Part shown: positions 53,588 to 64,000 of the stretch, piece by piece
Layout of the letters: the number at the start of each line of letters is the position of its first letter
Position numbering within the stretch: position 1 is the first letter of the stretch
Assembly (NCBI RefSeq): GCF_004339725.1
Contig: NZ_SMGK01000004.1
Span: 297,301 to 361,300, forward strand
Direction of reading: 5' to 3'
DNA: 64,000 nt
Source: Acidipila rosea
GTDB lineage: Bacteria > Acidobacteriota > Terriglobia > Terriglobales > Acidobacteriaceae
The notes under the pieces: generated by a model
Told to the model about the DNA's origin: nothing
Database searches by the model: none
What the model saw: the letters and a program-made list of their open reading frames with translations, nothing else
Translations under genes and position numbers: made by a program

Positions 53588-56500
53588 CTAGAACTCAAGC
53601 CGCATCGAAACCTGACCGGTACGGCTGCCGCCGAAGTCGGATCCGCGTGCGCTTGTGATGGTTCCGAACTGCGGGCTCGACACATCCATAATCGGATCGG
53701 CGAGGTTGGTGTGGTTGAGCACGTTGGTGAAGGTCCCTTCGGCGCGCAGGTGTACGCGCTCCGTGATCGCGAAGATTTTGCTCAGGCCTGAGGACAGGTT
53801 GACCATGCCTGGTCCTTCAATTGAGCCAATCTGTGCCGTACCGAAGCGTCCAATTGGGTTCGCATAGGGGTTGCCGGGTTGGCCGTCGCCGGTGGTGCAG
53901 GCCGTGCCGGGCTGGTAATTCGGCTGTCCGGGGCAGATGAAGGATGCCTTGTTGACCCAGTTGTAGCGATTCTGCCCGTGGGGACGTGTGGGCCCCACGC
54001 GGTCCGGCTTCTGCGCGCGGCCCGGATAAGATCCGCCCACAGCAGATTTGCTCAGACCTGAACCGGTTCCGGAAGGATCACCCTGTCCGCCGGGGAAGTA
54101 GGCCGAGAGGTAAGGACCCGACTCGAGCAGGAAGACTCCGCTCAGCTGCCAGCCGCCCACCAGTTCATCGGTAAGCCGGTTCATGCCGCTGCCGAATTTA
54201 CGTCCACGGCCCACGGGAAGCTCATATACGAAGGTGTTGTTCCAGCGATGACGACGTGTGCCGTAGACCTGGCCGAAGTCGACCGATGGATCGCGGCCGT
54301 AGGAGGAGCGCGAGCCGCCCACTTCTCCGGCGAAGCCGATATTGCTGGGGCCCTGGTTGTCGGCCAGGTTCTTTGCGAGGGTGTAGTTGGAGTCGAAGGT
54401 GAGCCCGTTGCCGTAGTGATGGCTCATCTCGACCTGCATGGAGTGATAGCTGGCATCCGCACCCGTGCTGCGGGTGTTGATGGTTCCCCAGTTCGGAAAG
54501 GGCCGCGCGCTCAGGGGCTGGTTAAAGGCGGAGACTGTGCTTGAATACGGCAGGTCATTGAGGTTCGGGGCCCAGACGAGGTGGTGCGTCTCCATGCCGA
54601 TGTAGGAGATGCGCGCACCGTATCCGCTGCCAAATTCATGATCGACGGAGAGTGACCACTGTTCGGAGTAGGGATCTTTCCAGTGGACGTCATTGGCCGT
54701 GCCGAAGTAGGCCGTGCCGAAGGCTCCCGCTGCCGAGCTGGTGCCCTGTCCCGCATAGATTTGCGGCCAGGAGTAGGCAGGCCCGGTTGCTGTCTGGCTG
54801 TTCGCGTATTGTGTTGTGCCCGACTGCAGCGTGCCGGTCAGAGAGTAGAAGCTGGCGCCGAGGCTGGTGATGTTATAGAGGCCGATTCCACCGCGGATGG
54901 CGGTACGGTCGTCGTTGAATGGCCGGAAGGCAAAGCCGAAGCGCGGCATGAAGCGCTTGGTCGGGACCGTCTTCAGTCCGCTTGGCAGGCCGGCCGTGCT
55001 GTTGTTGACGACCGGGGTGCAGGGTGCGCCATTTGCGTCCGGGTTGCCGGTTGACTGCCCGACCGGGCAGCCGTTGAAGCTCGCCAGATAGCCGCGCGAG
55101 AGGTTCTTCTCTGAGCCATCGGGATAGACCACGCGGCCGGAGAGCGGGATGGACGGGTCGAAGTTGCCGATGTTTCCGGATGGGTCATAGTAGCCGGGCT
55201 GCAGCTCATATCGTATGCCGTAGGAGAGCGTCAGCCGTGGAGTTGCCTTCCAGTCGTCCTGCGCATAGACGGAATAGTGCTGGGTGATGCCGTCGTTATC
55301 CGCCGTGACCACGTCGTAGGCGGTGGCCTGCGGAGTGCCGATCAGGAAGTCGCCAAACTCTTGCCCGGTAAAGTTCGGCTTCTGATTGAAGGCAAACGTG
55401 CCGTAGTTATCCGCGCCAAAGAAGCCGAGGGGAGTGATGGCCTCGATATGACGAATATCCAGGCCGAATTTGAAGCTGTGGTTGCCCTTGCTCCAGCTCA
55501 GGTTGTCCGTGTACTGGAAGGTGCGCGACTTGGTTGTTGAGGCGAGGCGGTCTGCGTTGAGCGAACTCAGATAGTTGAAGTCCAGCTCCGAGATACCGTT
55601 GTAGAAAAGGTTCTGCAGACCCTGCAGTCCGGTAGAGGTTGCAAAGCCCGTGCCGTTGAAGCCATTCGTCGTACCCGTGGTATCGAGGGTAAAGCCGAAG
55701 CGGAATTCATTCAGCAGGTTTGCCGAGAAGTTGTAGTTCGCCGCGATCACGAAGATGCGGTCCTGCCCGATGGCATTGCCTTCCGGCACAGCAAGAGGTT
55801 CTGGCTGCGCCTGGTTGATGTTCTTCCAGGTAAAGCGTGCGAAGACCAGGGCCTTCTGTCCGAAGTACTGGTCGCCGCGTACGTCGAACTGGTTCGAGTT
55901 GTAAGCCGTGTTCTGGTTGACAATGTAGTTGATCTCGCCCGGAGTGTAGGCGCTGGTGTTGCCGGTGTTCGGGTCCGGGAAGAACTGCAGGAATTTCGAT
56001 GCGGGCGTGCTGATAGGCACCGTGTAGTTGGGATAGGTGCCCCCGGTGAAGGGGTTGGTGAGCGGAGTCACTCCTGCCACCTGGCTGAAATTACCGGCTT
56101 TCATCTGCGCAGTAGGAACGCTGTACTGCGCCGGAGTTGCGCTTGGCAGCCGGAAGCCTTCGTAAGTGCCGAAGAAGAAGCTCTTGTCATGGCCGTTGTA
56201 GAGGTGGGGAATGACCACCGGGCCGCCTACCGTGCCACCAAAATCGTTGCCGACAATGTGCGGCTTGGTCAGCGCTCCGAAGGGAGTCGCATTGAAGGCA
56301 GAGTTCTGGTGATACCAGAAGGCAGCGCCATGAAGCGTATTGGTGCCGCTCTTGGAGATGCTTGTCACCTCGCCCGGCTGTCCGAACTCGGCGTTGTTGA
56401 GCACGCCATCGACGCGCAGTTCAGAGATCGACTCGCCCGAGGGAAAAGCGTTCTGCAGCGGCTGGTTGCTGGTGGTGTTCTGGGTGGTAACGCCGTCGAC

Positions 56501-57097
56501 GGTCACATCTGCCTGCGAGGGCAGTCCACCCTGCACGGAGAACTGCACTCCCGTGCCCGAATTCTTGCCGGTGTCAGACTGCACGCCCGGCAGTGTCTGG
56601 ATCAGGCTGAGCGGGCTTGTGCCATTCTGGCTGGCACGATAGTTCGCAGGCAGGTTGGCAACGTCGGTCGCCCCATAGGCGGAGCTGATCGAAGGCGTAT
56701 CGGTCGCGATAGCGCCCGCTGCCGAAGCGTTGACCTGGACCTGCTGGCTGACGCTGCCGATCTTGAGCGTGGCATCGGCGCGCAGCTTCTGGCGAGAGGT
56801 GAGACTCAGATCGTTCAGGATCACCCCTTGGAAATTTGTGGCCGTGATCGACACCTTGTAGTGGCCGGGCGACAGGTCGATGACCTGGTAGTTGCCTGAC
56901 GCATCGCTCACTGTATGTCGAGTTGTTCCCTCGGTGAGACTGGTTACGTCAATCTGCGCGCCCGGCACGACGGCGTCGCTGGAATCTTTGACTGTGCCCA
57001 GAATCGACCCCTGGGTCGACTGGGCATGCAGCATTGCAGGAAGCAGGAACAGGATCGCGGCACAGAAGTAGAGCCGCAGCAGGGACTTACGAAACAT
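53588..57097 (-). CDS. TonB-dependent receptor, Oar-like, with carboxypeptidase-regulatory domain
   Basis: 1169 residues. Signal peptide (ends MLHAQ), then an Ig-like carboxypeptidase-regulatory domain (about 28-110: GSILGTVKDSSDAVVPGAQI), a plug domain (SLIQTLPGVQ, GLPSQADVTVDGVTTQN) and a large outer-membrane barrel ending in Phe (SMRLEF). It probably imports glycans or other large ligands with TonB energy; such receptors are multiplied in Acidobacteria and the ligand is unknown. ATG 57097 follows GAGG at 8-nt spacing. An AT-rich 233-nt region separates it from the divergent amidohydrolase. Confidence 0.9.
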   Translation of the reverse strand: MFRKSLLRLYFCAAILFLLPAMLHAQSTQGSILGTVKDSSDAVVPGAQIDVTSLTEGTTRHTVSDASGNYQVIDLSPGHYKVSITATNFQGVILNDLSLTSRQKLRADATLKIGSVSQQVQVNASAAGAIATDTPSISSAYGATDVANLPANYRASQNGTSPLSLIQTLPGVQSDTGKNSGTGVQFSVQGGLPSQADVTVDGVTTQNTTSNQPLQNAFPSGESISELRVDGVLNNAEFGQPGEVTSISKSGTNTLHGAAFWYHQNSAFNATPFGALTKPHIVGNDFGGTVGGPVVIPHLYNGHDKSFFFGTYEGFRLPSATPAQYSVPTAQMKAGNFSQVAGVTPLTNPFTGGTYPNYTVPISTPASKFLQFFPDPNTGNTSAYTPGEINYIVNQNTAYNSNQFDVRGDQYFGQKALVFARFTWKNINQAQPEPLAVPEGNAIGQDRIFVIAANYNFSANLLNEFRFGFTLDTTGTTNGFNGTGFATSTGLQGLQNLFYNGISELDFNYLSSLNADRLASTTKSRTFQYTDNLSWSKGNHSFKFGLDIRHIEAITPLGFFGADNYGTFAFNQKPNFTGQEFGDFLIGTPQATAYDVVTADNDGITQHYSVYAQDDWKATPRLTLSYGIRYELQPGYYDPSGNIGNFDPSIPLSGRVVYPDGSEKNLSRGYLASFNGCPVGQSTGNPDANGAPCTPVVNNSTAGLPSGLKTVPTKRFMPRFGFAFRPFNDDRTAIRGGIGLYNITSLGASFYSLTGTLQSGTTQYANSQTATGPAYSWPQIYAGQGTSSAAGAFGTAYFGTANDVHWKDPYSEQWSLSVDHEFGSGYGARISYIGMETHHLVWAPNLNDLPYSSTVSAFNQPLSARPFPNWGTINTRSTGADASYHSMQVEMSHHYGNGLTFDSNYTLAKNLADNQGPSNIGFAGEVGGSRSSYGRDPSVDFGQVYGTRRHRWNNTFVYELPVGRGRKFGSGMNRLTDELVGGWQLSGVFLLESGPYLSAYFPGGQGDPSGTGSGLSKSAVGGSYPGRAQKPDRVGPTRPHGQNRYNWVNKASFICPGQPNYQPGTACTTGDGQPGNPYANPIGRFGTAQIGSIEGPGMVNLSSGLSKIFAITERVHLRAEGTFTNVLNHTNLADPIMDVSSPQFGTITSARGSDFGGSRTGQVSMRLEF

Positions 57098-57330
57098 GGA
57101 TAGGCCTCGAAAAGGAGTTGCTCTCAGCAGAAAAAGGACAGAGCGATTCTAGGCACAACGGTAGTCTCGAATCGTTAATAAATTACAACAATTTGATGAG
57201 AGATAAGTAAAAATTATTCGACGAGTCGCCAACCGCGTATCGCATGGCGCAATTTGCGCTTGACCGGTTCCTGCTCTTGCCTGAAAGTAGGCCATGACTT
57301 AACTTCCTTTCATTTGAGGTCCTTTTGCTC

Positions 57331-58779
57331 ATGCGCCTCGCTATGCAACTCTCTCTTGCGGCGGCCCTTTTCCCTGCCGCTCTTGCTGCGGCGCAGGCTC
57401 CTGCAGCCCTCAAACCCTTTATTCAGGAAGACGCTCCGGTGCTGGTGCTCAATAACGTCCGCTTGATTGACGGGACTGGCGCCCCCGCCCGCGAGCGGGT
57501 CCGCATCGACATCGACCACGGCAAGATTGTCAATGTGCAGAGCGCCATGCTCCGGAATGCCTTTCCTCCCGGCGCTAAAGTCATCGACCTGACGGGCCGG
57601 ACCGTCATCCCCGGACTGGTTGGCATGCATGAGCACCTCTTCTACCCTCTGCCCGACGGAGGCCCCGGTCTGCTGCCGCTTTATGGCGAGATGGCCGATT
57701 CCGCTCCCCGCCTCTACCTTGCGGCCGGCGTCACCAGTGCGCGCACCGGGGGCAGCCTTGAGCCCTACACCGACATCTCCGTCAAGCAGGCCATCGATGC
57801 CGGCGCCATTCCCGGCCCGCGACTGCACCTCACCGGGCCTTATCTTGAAGGAGCGCCCGCCATCGGCCCGCAGATGCGTGAGCTCACCGGCCCCGATGAC
57901 GCTGCCCGTCTGGTCGACTACTGGGCTGCCGAGGGCGCGACCTCATTTAAGGCCTACATGCACATCACCCCCGAGGAGCTGAAGGCCGCCATCGACCGCG
58001 CCCATGCTCACGGGATGAAAGTCACCGGCCATCTCTGCTCCGTAGGCTTTACCCAGGCGGCCGAGCTCGGCATCGACAATCTCGAACACGGCCTGGCCGT
58101 CGATACGGAGTTCTACCCCGGCAAAAAGGCAGGCGTCTGCCCCGGCCAGCGGCCGCCCCAGCAGGCGATGGCATCGTTCGACATCGAGTCCGCACCCGTA
58201 CAGGCCATGATCCGCGATCTGGTATCTCACCACGTCGCCGTCACCTCGACGCTCGCGATCTTTGAGAGCTTCGTTCCTAACCGGCCGCCGCTGACCGAGG
58301 AGAGTGCCGCCAGAAAGGCGCTTGCTCCCGATGCCTGGAGCGCCTATGTCACCACCCGCGCCGCTATCGCCGAGGCGGGCGCGAAGTCATACTGGCCCGC
58401 GCTGCTCACCAGGGAGATGCAGTTCGAGCGCGATTTCGTGAAGCAGGGCGGTGTCTTGATGGCGGGCTGCGATCCCACCGGCTATGGCGGCGTCCTGCCC
58501 GGCTTCGGCGACCAGCGGGAGGTGGAGCTGCTGGTTGAGGCAGGCTTCACCCCGGTGGAGGCCATCCATATTGCGACCCAGAATGGCGCGAGATTCCTCG
58601 GTGACGATTCCGTTGGCACTGTCGCAAAGGGAAAGACGGCAGATCTGGTCGTGATCGAGGGCAATCCTGCCGAGAAGATCGAGGATATAGAAAAGGTCGA
58701 GACTGTCTTCAAAGGCGGCATAGGGTACGATCCAGCGAAGCTGCGGAACTCGGTCGCCGGGCTTACGGGCATCCGCTAG
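57331..58779 (+). CDS. Exported metal-dependent amidohydrolase
   Basis: 482 residues with a signal peptide (QLSLAAALFPAALAAAQ). Amidohydrolase superfamily barrel: metal motif HEH (His100, His102) in GLVGMHEHLF, bridging Lys in TSFKAYMHI, His in VTGHLCS and NLEHGLA, and Asp in LMAGCDPTGYGG. It resembles imidazolonepropionase/prolidase-like secreted members that hydrolyse cyclic amides or dipeptides; the substrate is unknown. ATG 57331 sits 10 nt after GAGGT; TTG 57325 is an alternative. Confidence 0.88.
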   Translation: MRLAMQLSLAAALFPAALAAAQAPAALKPFIQEDAPVLVLNNVRLIDGTGAPARERVRIDIDHGKIVNVQSAMLRNAFPPGAKVIDLTGRTVIPGLVGMHEHLFYPLPDGGPGLLPLYGEMADSAPRLYLAAGVTSARTGGSLEPYTDISVKQAIDAGAIPGPRLHLTGPYLEGAPAIGPQMRELTGPDDAARLVDYWAAEGATSFKAYMHITPEELKAAIDRAHAHGMKVTGHLCSVGFTQAAELGIDNLEHGLAVDTEFYPGKKAGVCPGQRPPQQAMASFDIESAPVQAMIRDLVSHHVAVTSTLAIFESFVPNRPPLTEESAARKALAPDAWSAYVTTRAAIAEAGAKSYWPALLTREMQFERDFVKQGGVLMAGCDPTGYGGVLPGFGDQREVELLVEAGFTPVEAIHIATQNGARFLGDDSVGTVAKGKTADLVVIEGNPAEKIEDIEKVETVFKGGIGYDPAKLRNSVAGLTGIR

Positions 58780-58867
58780 TTTCTTTTGTTCCTGCCGCAT
58801 GGACAGCAATGGGTGTTGTCCTTCTGCATCGGGACGGGAAGTGCTTTAAAGTAGAGACGGCAGGCAC

Positions 58868-59134
58868 ATGGCGCGTAATCTCTACATTCTGGCAGCAACA
58901 TTGTTGCTCTTCGCGCTGATCTGCGGCGGAATGACCTTCACCTCCGGCATCTCGCAGCCCGGTCTGCCGGGCAATGGATCGCTGTGGAAGACGATTGCGC
59001 TTTTTCTGACCCTCGGGGGTCTTCTGGTGGCCCTGTTGGGCATGATGACCCAGATGTTCGAGCAGGTCGAGCGCCGGGCCGAGGAGCGGAAAGAGCAGCA
59101 GCGCTCCGGCCGTCGTGGGAATCCCCTGGGATAA
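58868..59134 (+). CDS. Small two-helix membrane protein of unknown function
   Basis: 88 residues: helix 1 LYILAATLLLFALICGGMTF, a short Gly-rich periplasmic loop, helix 2 IALFLTLGGLLVALLGMM, and a charged cytoplasmic tail rich in Glu/Arg (VERRAEERKEQQR). No family recognised. Good start context (ATG 58868 after ACGGCAGGC) and codon usage like its neighbours make it a likely real gene. It lies 49 nt upstream of queD. Confidence 0.65.
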   Translation: MARNLYILAATLLLFALICGGMTFTSGISQPGLPGNGSLWKTIALFLTLGGLLVALLGMMTQMFEQVERRAEERKEQQRSGRRGNPLG

Positions 59135-59183
59135 GGCACTACAATATAGGCAGGCATACTGCCGCTGAAAGAGCTTGAACAGC

Positions 59184-59561
59184 ATGTACGAAGTAACCGT
59201 AGAGGCGGGTTTTTCCTCCGGGCACTACCTCCGGAACTATAAAGGTAAGTGCGAGAACCCGCATGGACACAATTACAAGGTGAAAGTCACCTTGCGCGGC
59301 AACACGCTTGATAAGGCCGGGCTCCTGCTCGATTTCAAAGACCTGAAGCAGGTCATGCGCCCTGTCGTCGACCGACTCGACCACCAGATGATCAACGACC
59401 TTGAGCCCTTTACCGAGATCAACCCCTCGGCGGAGAACCTGGCCCGCTACTTCTTCGACGAGACCAATAAACAGCTCTCCGAGATGACAGCCGGCCGCGT
59501 CCATGTCAAGGACTGCACCATCTACGAGACCGACACCACCACTGCAACCTATTACGAGTAG
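59184..59561 (+). CDS. queD: 6-carboxy-5,6,7,8-tetrahydropterin synthase
   Basis: 125-residue enzyme of queuosine/preQ0 synthesis converting dihydroneopterin triphosphate to 6-carboxytetrahydropterin. Zinc ligands are His14 (SSGHYL), His27 and His29 (NPHGHNY), catalytic Cys23 in GKCENP, and late His/Glu in LDHQMIND and CTIYETDT. ATG 59184 gives the family start; TTG 59175 is possible. It is followed 5 nt later by queE. Confidence 0.95.
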   Translation: MYEVTVEAGFSSGHYLRNYKGKCENPHGHNYKVKVTLRGNTLDKAGLLLDFKDLKQVMRPVVDRLDHQMINDLEPFTEINPSAENLARYFFDETNKQLSEMTAGRVHVKDCTIYETDTTTATYYE

Positions 59562-59566
59562 CCCTC

Positions 59567-60247
59567 TTGCACCTGATTGAGCTTTATAAATCCGTTCAGG
59601 GCGAGTCGAGCTTCGCCGGTCGCCCCTGCATCTTTGTCCGCCTCGCCGGGTGCAATCTCCGCTGCTCCTGGTGCGATTCGGAATACACCTTCGCCAGCGG
59701 CTTCAGGCAGTCGGAAGACGAGGTTGTCGCTGCCATCGAAAAGCTCGCCCCGGTGAAGCTGGTCGAGTTCACGGGTGGCGAACCCATGCTGCAGGAACGT
59801 GAACTGATTCCGCTGATGGAGCGGCTGCTCGCCTCAGGCTATGAACTGATGATCGAAACCAGCGGCGAACGCCCACTGGAGCGGGTTCCCCCAGCGGTCC
59901 ATAAGATCGTCGACGTCAAGTGCCCGGGTTCAGGCGAGCAAGCAAGCTTCAGGCTTTCCAACCTCGAATACCTTTCCTCCCGTGACGAGGTGAAGTTCGT
60001 TCTCACTGACCGCCGCGACTATGAATTTGCGCGCGAGTTCCTCAGGAAACACACTTTGGAGAGCCGGGCAGGGAGCATTTTGCTTTCACCGGCGTTTTCA
60101 AAGACTCCCAGCCCGGAACGGAGCACGATCAACTGTCTTCTGGACCCGCGTGAACTGGTCGAATGGATGCTTGCCGATGGCCTGGAAGCTCGTTTAAGCC
60201 TGCAGATCCACAAGTACGTATGGGAGCCGCAGAAAAAAGGTGTCTAA
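59567..60247 (+). CDS. queE: 7-carboxy-7-deazaguanine synthase (radical SAM)
   Basis: 226-residue radical SAM enzyme that contracts the pterin ring to 7-carboxy-7-deazaguanine, the step after QueD. The 4Fe-4S cluster motif is CNLRCSWC (CX3CX2C), the SAM-binding motif EFTGGEPM. The N-terminal YKSVQGESSFAGRP is the substrate motif. The start is TTG 59567. queC and queF are not in the window. Confidence 0.94.
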   Translation: MHLIELYKSVQGESSFAGRPCIFVRLAGCNLRCSWCDSEYTFASGFRQSEDEVVAAIEKLAPVKLVEFTGGEPMLQERELIPLMERLLASGYELMIETSGERPLERVPPAVHKIVDVKCPGSGEQASFRLSNLEYLSSRDEVKFVLTDRRDYEFAREFLRKHTLESRAGSILLSPAFSKTPSPERSTINCLLDPRELVEWMLADGLEARLSLQIHKYVWEPQKKGV

Positions 60248-60739
60248 GTTGAAAATATTTTGTTTGGGAGGCGTTGAGTGCGTTGACGCGCCTCTCGCAG
60301 CTTGCTAATCTTAGAAGGTTCGATCTGACAGCCGGAATTCACTTCCTCTGTCAATCCTTCGAACAAAGCTCCACAGATTATCTGGCCGTCTGGCGCAACT
60401 TGCCGCCGGCTGGAAAAACGGAATCTGTGGACCTCATCAGGGGAACGAGATCAATAGATCGATCCTGATGGGCGAATCGCATCGGAGCCTGCGACACCTT
60501 TCACCTTGGAAGGCTATGCAGGCCGGAATCAGCGAAACGGAGCCGACTTAATGAGGTCCAGCTGTTTGGGCCTTGTAAAACGTGCGGTCACCGTCCTGAT
60601 TCTCGTCTGGCAGGGAAGTAAGGACGCGAAGCATGAACCGTAAGGCTTCGCGCAGGTATCGGCTGGTGCCGGTCTTGTGCGCGCGAAGGCGGTTGATTGC
60701 TCGCATGAAGATGAGTTTTTAGCAGGTAAGGAGTTTGGT
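60248..60739 (+). other. 492-nt gap before rpsL: candidate structured leader
   Basis: No credible gene, but several strong complementary pairs: TCCACAGATT/AATCTGTGGA (60370-60379 with 60422-60431, 10 bp), CATCAGG/CCTGATG (60435-60441 with 60464-60470, extendable by G-U pairs), GCCTGC/GCAGGC (60487-60492 with 60518-60523), CGTCCT/AGGACG (60592-60597 with 60621-60626), CGCGAAGC/GCTTCGCG (60625-60632 with 60645-60652, 8 bp) and ATCGGC/GCCGGT (60658-60663 with 60668-60673). A GGGAGGCG/CGCCTCTC stem (60266-60296) follows queE. The last two pairings partly exclude each other with the CGTCCT helix, as in a switch. It may be a long 5' leader of the str operon or a separate small RNA. Confidence 0.5.
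60283..60311 (+). promoter_or_regulatory. Candidate promoter for the str operon
   Basis: TTGACG (60283-60288, 5 of 6 to the -35 consensus) and TAATCT (60306-60311, 3 of 6 to -10) are separated by exactly 17 bp. Start of transcription near 60318 would give a leader of about 420 nt before rpsL. The -10 is weak and the site overlaps the hairpin following queE. Confidence 0.3.
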
Positions 60740-61144
60740 TTGCCTACATTCAGTCAGCTCGTAAGGAAGGGCCGCACGGCGCCGCGCTATAAGACGGCCT
60801 CGCCTGCGCTCCAGGGATCGCCGCAGCGTCGCGGAGTCTGCACCCGTGTCTACACGCAGACCCCCAAGAAGCCGAACTCGGCGCTCCGTAAGGTAGCTCG
60901 TGTCCGCCTGACGAACGGAATCGAAGTAACCACATACATTCCCGGCATTGGCCACAACCTGCAGGAGCACTCGATTGTGCTGATCCGCGGTGGCCGTGTA
61001 AAGGATCTTCCGGGCGTCCGCTATCACGTTGTACGGGGAACGCTGGATTCGGTGGGCGTTGCAAATCGCCGCCAGGGCCGTTCCAAGTACGGAGCCAAGC
61101 GCGCCAAGGCTGGCGCAGCGGCGCCGACCAAGGGTAAGAAGTAA
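60740..61144 (+). CDS. rpsL: 30S ribosomal protein S12
   Basis: 134 residues. TTG start at 60740 with a perfect AAGGAG box (60728-60733) at 6-nt spacing; the family N-terminus ([12 protein letters not shown]) begins exactly there, so the frame open upstream to 60677 is not coding. [11 protein letters not shown] holds the decoding-site Lys whose mutation gives streptomycin resistance, here wild type; [13 protein letters not shown] is also wild type. The C-terminus has about ten extra Ala/Lys-rich residues. Confidence 0.97.
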   Translation: MPTFSQLVRKGRTAPRYKTASPALQGSPQRRGVCTRVYTQTPKKPNSALRKVARVRLTNGIEVTTYIPGIGHNLQEHSIVLIRGGRVKDLPGVRYHVVRGTLDSVGVANRRQGRSKYGAKRAKAGAAAPTKGKK

Positions 61145-61146
61145 AG

Positions 61147-61199
61147 GTCAGCGATTCAGCTGGTGCGCCCCGGTGGCGCCTGAGCTCTGAATCGCTGGC
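61147..61199 (+). promoter_or_regulatory. Long stem-loop in the rpsL-rpsG intergenic region, candidate S7 regulatory site
   Basis: CAGCGATTCAG (61149-61159) and CTGAATCGCTG (61187-61197) pair perfectly over 11 bp, extended by a G-U and a G-C pair to 61147/61199. An inner stem GCGCC/GGCGC (61065+ region: 61065 is not implied; pairs are 61165-61169 would read in RNA with 61175-61179) does not extend the outer one directly. In E. coli, S7 binds the S12-S7 intergenic RNA of similar length to repress its own translation; this is the corresponding place. No U tract follows, so it is not a normal terminator. Confidence 0.6.
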
Positions 61200-61212
61200 A
61201 GATCACAGATAA

Positions 61213-61710
<498 letters not shown>

Positions 61711-61782
61711 GAGTGGTTGGCGGCAGTGTTGAGTTGGGCCGGGTGCTGGATTCCTGGCTCAGAACAGAAATTGCAAGTAGCG

Positions 61783-61800
61783 GCGGGCTTTAAAGTCCGC
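61783..61800 (+). promoter_or_regulatory. Small hairpin before fusA
   Basis: GCGGGC and GTCCGC (one G-U pair) enclose TTTAAA, 20 nt upstream of the fusA start. It may tune fusA translation or protect the processed message; weak evidence. Confidence 0.3.
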
Positions 61801-61820
61801 AAGAGTAGAGAGAAAAGACT

Positions 61821-63902
<2,082 letters not shown>

Positions 63903-63943
63903 ACCACGGGGAATGAAGCAGTAGGGAGAGAGGAACAGGGAAA

Positions 63944-64000
63944 TGGCGAAGGAGAAATTTGACCGGTCGAAGCCGCACGTGAATGTGGGAACGATTGGAC
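63944..64000 (+). CDS. tuf: Elongation factor Tu, 5' fragment (runs off right edge)
   Basis: First 19 codons only: MAKEKFDRSKPHVNVGTIG, the invariant N-terminus of EF-Tu up to the G1 loop. ATG 63944 follows AGGAACAGGGAA. Fourth gene of the str operon. Confidence 0.95.

Noticed and set aside
59135..59183. preQ1 riboswitch upstream of queD
   Set aside because: The gap is only 49 nt and has no CUUC/GGAA-type stem with an A-rich tail.
60274..60468. Open frame of 64 codons before rpsL
   Set aside because: No ribosome-binding site, no recognisable homology, and it runs through the strongest predicted RNA helices.
60592..60673. Resemblance to a c-di-GMP-I (GEMM) riboswitch: GGACGCGAAGC and AGGTATCGG elements
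   Set aside because: The GGCAAACC-type core and P1b tetraloop hairpin are missing, and GCGAAGC is paired downstream, unlike GEMM. Only superficial similarity; an Infernal search would settle it.
61165..61179. Inner GCGCC/GGCGC stem in the rpsL-rpsG gap as a separate terminator
   Set aside because: It is followed by no U run and sits inside the larger stem-loop, so it is better read as part of one folded element (pairs 61165-61169 with 61175-61179).

Overview
The window is an ordinary-looking chromosomal segment of a high-GC, Gram-negative, heterotrophic bacterium, most likely an Acidobacteriota member of the Terriglobia/Acidobacteriaceae group. The main evidence is two tandem VWA proteins of the type abundant in Acidobacteria, a 1169-residue Oar-like TonB-dependent receptor with an N-terminal carboxypeptidase-regulatory domain, and lipid A and dual-membrane envelope genes. 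I see no prophage, insertion sequence, CRISPR array, tRNA or rRNA. Genes are tightly packed with many 4-bp stop/start overlaps. Non-ATG starts are common, including TTG for ribosomal protein S12.

Layout. 1-6.2 kb: the 5' end of an exported protein, Cu/Zn superoxide dismutase, acyl-CoA dehydrogenase, a GH172-type protein, and a minus-strand sulfur operon (cysteine/cystathionine synthase, cystathionine gamma-synthase/lyase, DUF71 PP-loop enzyme). 6.3-11.9 kb: GAF-GGDEF diguanylate cyclase, two VWA proteins and a polytopic glycosyltransferase-like protein. 12-16.9 kb: a plus-strand run of DUF1015, amidase, GerMN, murI, fabI and DUF2278. 16.9-24 kb, minus strand: ftsQ-ftsA-ftsZ, a transpeptidase-only PBP, NAD(P)HX repair enzyme and tsaE. 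24.2-30.8 kb, minus strand: an ECF sigma/membrane protein/Spy-like trio, fabZ-lpxA-lpxI, an exported peroxiredoxin and two aldo/keto reductases. 30.9-38.2 kb: a secreted protein with a catalytically dead M48 fold, a LolA-like protein, SDR, TMEM175, HIT, an active M48 protease, an ICL/PEPM enzyme, RlpA and a 57-residue helical protein. 38.3-45.9 kb, plus strand: a cellulose-synthase-like GT2, leuS, a membrane protein, guaA and cutC. 45.9-48.8 kb, minus strand: a histidine kinase, an NtrC-type regulator and a pseudo-receiver protein. 49.1-58.8 kb: rph, class I aldolase, GNAT, a porin, the TonB receptor and an amidohydrolase. 58.8-64 kb: a small membrane protein, queD, queE, then the str operon rpsL-rpsG-fusA-tuf (tuf cut by the right edge).

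Much of the window serves envelope biogenesis and division: FtsQAZ, PBP, amidase, RlpA, MurI, FabI/FabZ and LpxA/LpxI. Translation genes (LeuS, S12, S7, EF-G, EF-Tu, TsaE, QueD/E, RNase PH) are interspersed. The least conventional points are: (i) a 492-nt gap before rpsL with several strong predicted helices; (ii) a long stem between rpsL and rpsG where E. coli has its S7 autoregulatory site; (iii) a secreted M48-fold protein that has lost all metal ligands; (iv) a pseudo-receiver/DHp-like protein downstream of an NtrB/NtrC-like pair; (v) an 11-bp inverted repeat with a TATAAT loop directly before fabZ. No single clearly new multi-gene system stands out, so these are offered as leads.
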